Below, one piece after another: positions 39,321 to 40,145 of a DNA stretch of 40,145 nt; position 1 is the stretch's first letter, and every line of letters starts with the position of its first letter. The notes below the pieces were generated by a model. The model saw only the letters and a list, made by a program, of their open reading frames with translations. It made no database searches and was not told the origin of the DNA. Both the position numbers and the translations under genes were made by a program. The DNA comes from Rhodoferax sp. (GTDB lineage: Bacteria > Pseudomonadota > Gammaproteobacteria > Burkholderiales > Burkholderiaceae_C). The stretch is taken from NCBI RefSeq assembly GCF_025356155.1, contig NZ_JANXUQ010000055.1, forward strand, positions 1 to 40,145, read 5' to 3'.

Positions 39321-40145
39321 TCAGGCCGCACGGTGAAAACGCTCCAACAACACCGACCACTGCTGACGCGCAGCCGCCAAATGGCGGGCCTTCACGTGCC
39401 CGTAGCCACGAATCTGCTCCGGCAGACGGGCAAAAGCCACCGCCGCGTCCCGGTTACCAGCGTTGAGTTGGGGCAGCAGACCTTGCACCGCATCCTTGTA
39501 CTCCTGCACCAGCGCACGCTCGTGGCGGCGTTCTTCGGTGTAGCCAAACATATCCAGCGGGCCACCACGCAGCAGCTTCAATGGCGCCAGCAAGCGGAAC
39601 GCACTTTGCATCCATGGGCCGTAACTGCGTTTTTGCAACTCGCCGGCCGCATTGGTCTTGGCCAACAATGGCGGCGCCAAGTGGTAGTTCAGCTTGAAGT
39701 CGCCTTCAAACTGGGCGTTGACATTGGCCAAAAAGGCCTTATCAGTATGCAGGCGAGCCACTTCGTACTCGTCCTTGTAGGCCATAACCTTGAACAAATA
39801 ACGGGCCACGGCCTGGGTCAGCGGCAGGGCTTCGCGCTTGGTGGTAGCGTCTGATGTCGGCACGATGCCGGATTCGGCCTTTCGCACCGTGTCCACGAAG
39901 CTGGAGTAGCTGGCGGCATAAGCCGCGTTCTGGTAGCCGGTCAAAAACTCGACCCGCTTGGCCACCAGCTCGTCCACCGACTGCGTGGTGCGCGGCGTGA
40001 AGCTGATGACCTGACCCGGGTTCAGCAGCTTTTGCACGGCCGGCCAGTCCAGCGCGGCCTGGCGACCCCAGGCGAAGGCGGTCTTGTTGTTCTCGATGGC
40101 AACGCCATTGAGTTCAATCGCCCGCATCAGCGACGCAAACTCCAG
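39321..40145 (-). CDS. indolepyruvate ferredoxin oxidoreductase family protein, C-terminal part
   Basis: The frame is open to the window edge (275 codons including the stop) and gives the C-terminal end of a large fused IorA/IorB-type 2-oxoacid ferredoxin oxidoreductase, normally about 1150-1200 residues. Visible family segments are LMRAIELNGVAIENNKTAFA, TQAVARYLFKVMAYKDEYEV with VARLHTDKAFL, the KLNYHLAPPLLAKTNAAGEL segment, and EQIRGYGHVKARHLAAARQQ near the end (DUF6537-like domain). The enzyme oxidatively decarboxylates aryl pyruvates from aromatic amino acid breakdown. The thiamine- and iron-sulfur-binding parts lie outside the window. Confidence 0.88.
   Translation of the reverse strand: MEFASLMRAIELNGVAIENNKTAFAWGRQAALDWPAVQKLLNPGQVISFTPRTTQSVDELVAKRVEFLTGYQNAAYAASYSSFVDTVRKAESGIVPTSDATTKREALPLTQAVARYLFKVMAYKDEYEVARLHTDKAFLANVNAQFEGDFKLNYHLAPPLLAKTNAAGELQKRSYGPWMQSAFRLLAPLKLLRGGPLDMFGYTEERRHERALVQEYKDAVQGLLPQLNAGNRDAAVAFARLPEQIRGYGHVKARHLAAARQQWSVLLERFHRAA

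Overview
The window looks like a betaproteobacterial chromosome, most likely Comamonadaceae (Rhodoferax/Polaromonas-like). The grounds are the high-GC codon use, the gene neighbourhoods (def-fmt, dprA-smg, yajC-secD-secF followed by a DUF1631 gene, an indolepyruvate ferredoxin oxidoreductase of the fused type) and short intergenic repeats of a kind I associate with that family. This placement is inference; there is no rRNA gene in the window.

Positions 1-208 are the middle of a host alpha-E (DUF403) gene that is cut right after its conserved FLERADNT motif. From there to about 21.56 kb lies a BcepMu-type transposable (Mu-like) prophage. Its early genes run leftward from about 9.5 kb to 0.2 kb: a BcepMu gp16-family DNA-binding protein, several HTH proteins, a DDE transposase with DD(35)E spacing, a MuB-like AAA ATPase, a train of very small overlapping genes, DUF3164, DUF2786, GemA and Mor. 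A Cro/cI-type repressor gene (9956) points rightward and is followed by an accessory cassette (10.4-12.3 kb) of unrecognised small genes, one of which seems to start at ATC and one of which is a two-TM SLATT-like protein. A leftward com/adenine methyltransferase pair (12.3-13.3 kb) comes next.

The late region runs rightward from 13.9 kb: SAR-type endolysin, Rz with Rz1 embedded in another frame, Mu gp25/gp26-like proteins, DUF3486 small terminase, large terminase, DUF935 portal, a MuF protein carrying a C-terminal PBECR-like nuclease domain, a possible structured RNA, virion morphogenesis protein G and an ASCH protein. It then stops. Scaffold/protease, major capsid and all tail genes are missing, the right prophage end is not recognisable, and the 3' half of the alpha-E gene is not found on the other side. 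The element is therefore a truncated, defective prophage, probably left by a deletion or rearrangement that joined it to the pyk region.

From 21.8 kb the DNA is ordinary host chromosome: pyk and pgk (leftward) separated by two rightward diguanylate cyclase genes; a leftward def-fmt-azlC-azlD run; a divergent lysM-dprA-smg run; and a leftward yajC-secD-secF-DUF1631 run, with the 3' end of an indolepyruvate ferredoxin oxidoreductase gene at the window edge. Hairpin repeats lie between several of these genes.

The points most worth a second look are the unusual structured element after the MuF toxin gene, the accessory cassette with its ATC start, the com-methyltransferase overlap, the long perfect palindromes inside the prophage, and the asymmetric prophage junctions.
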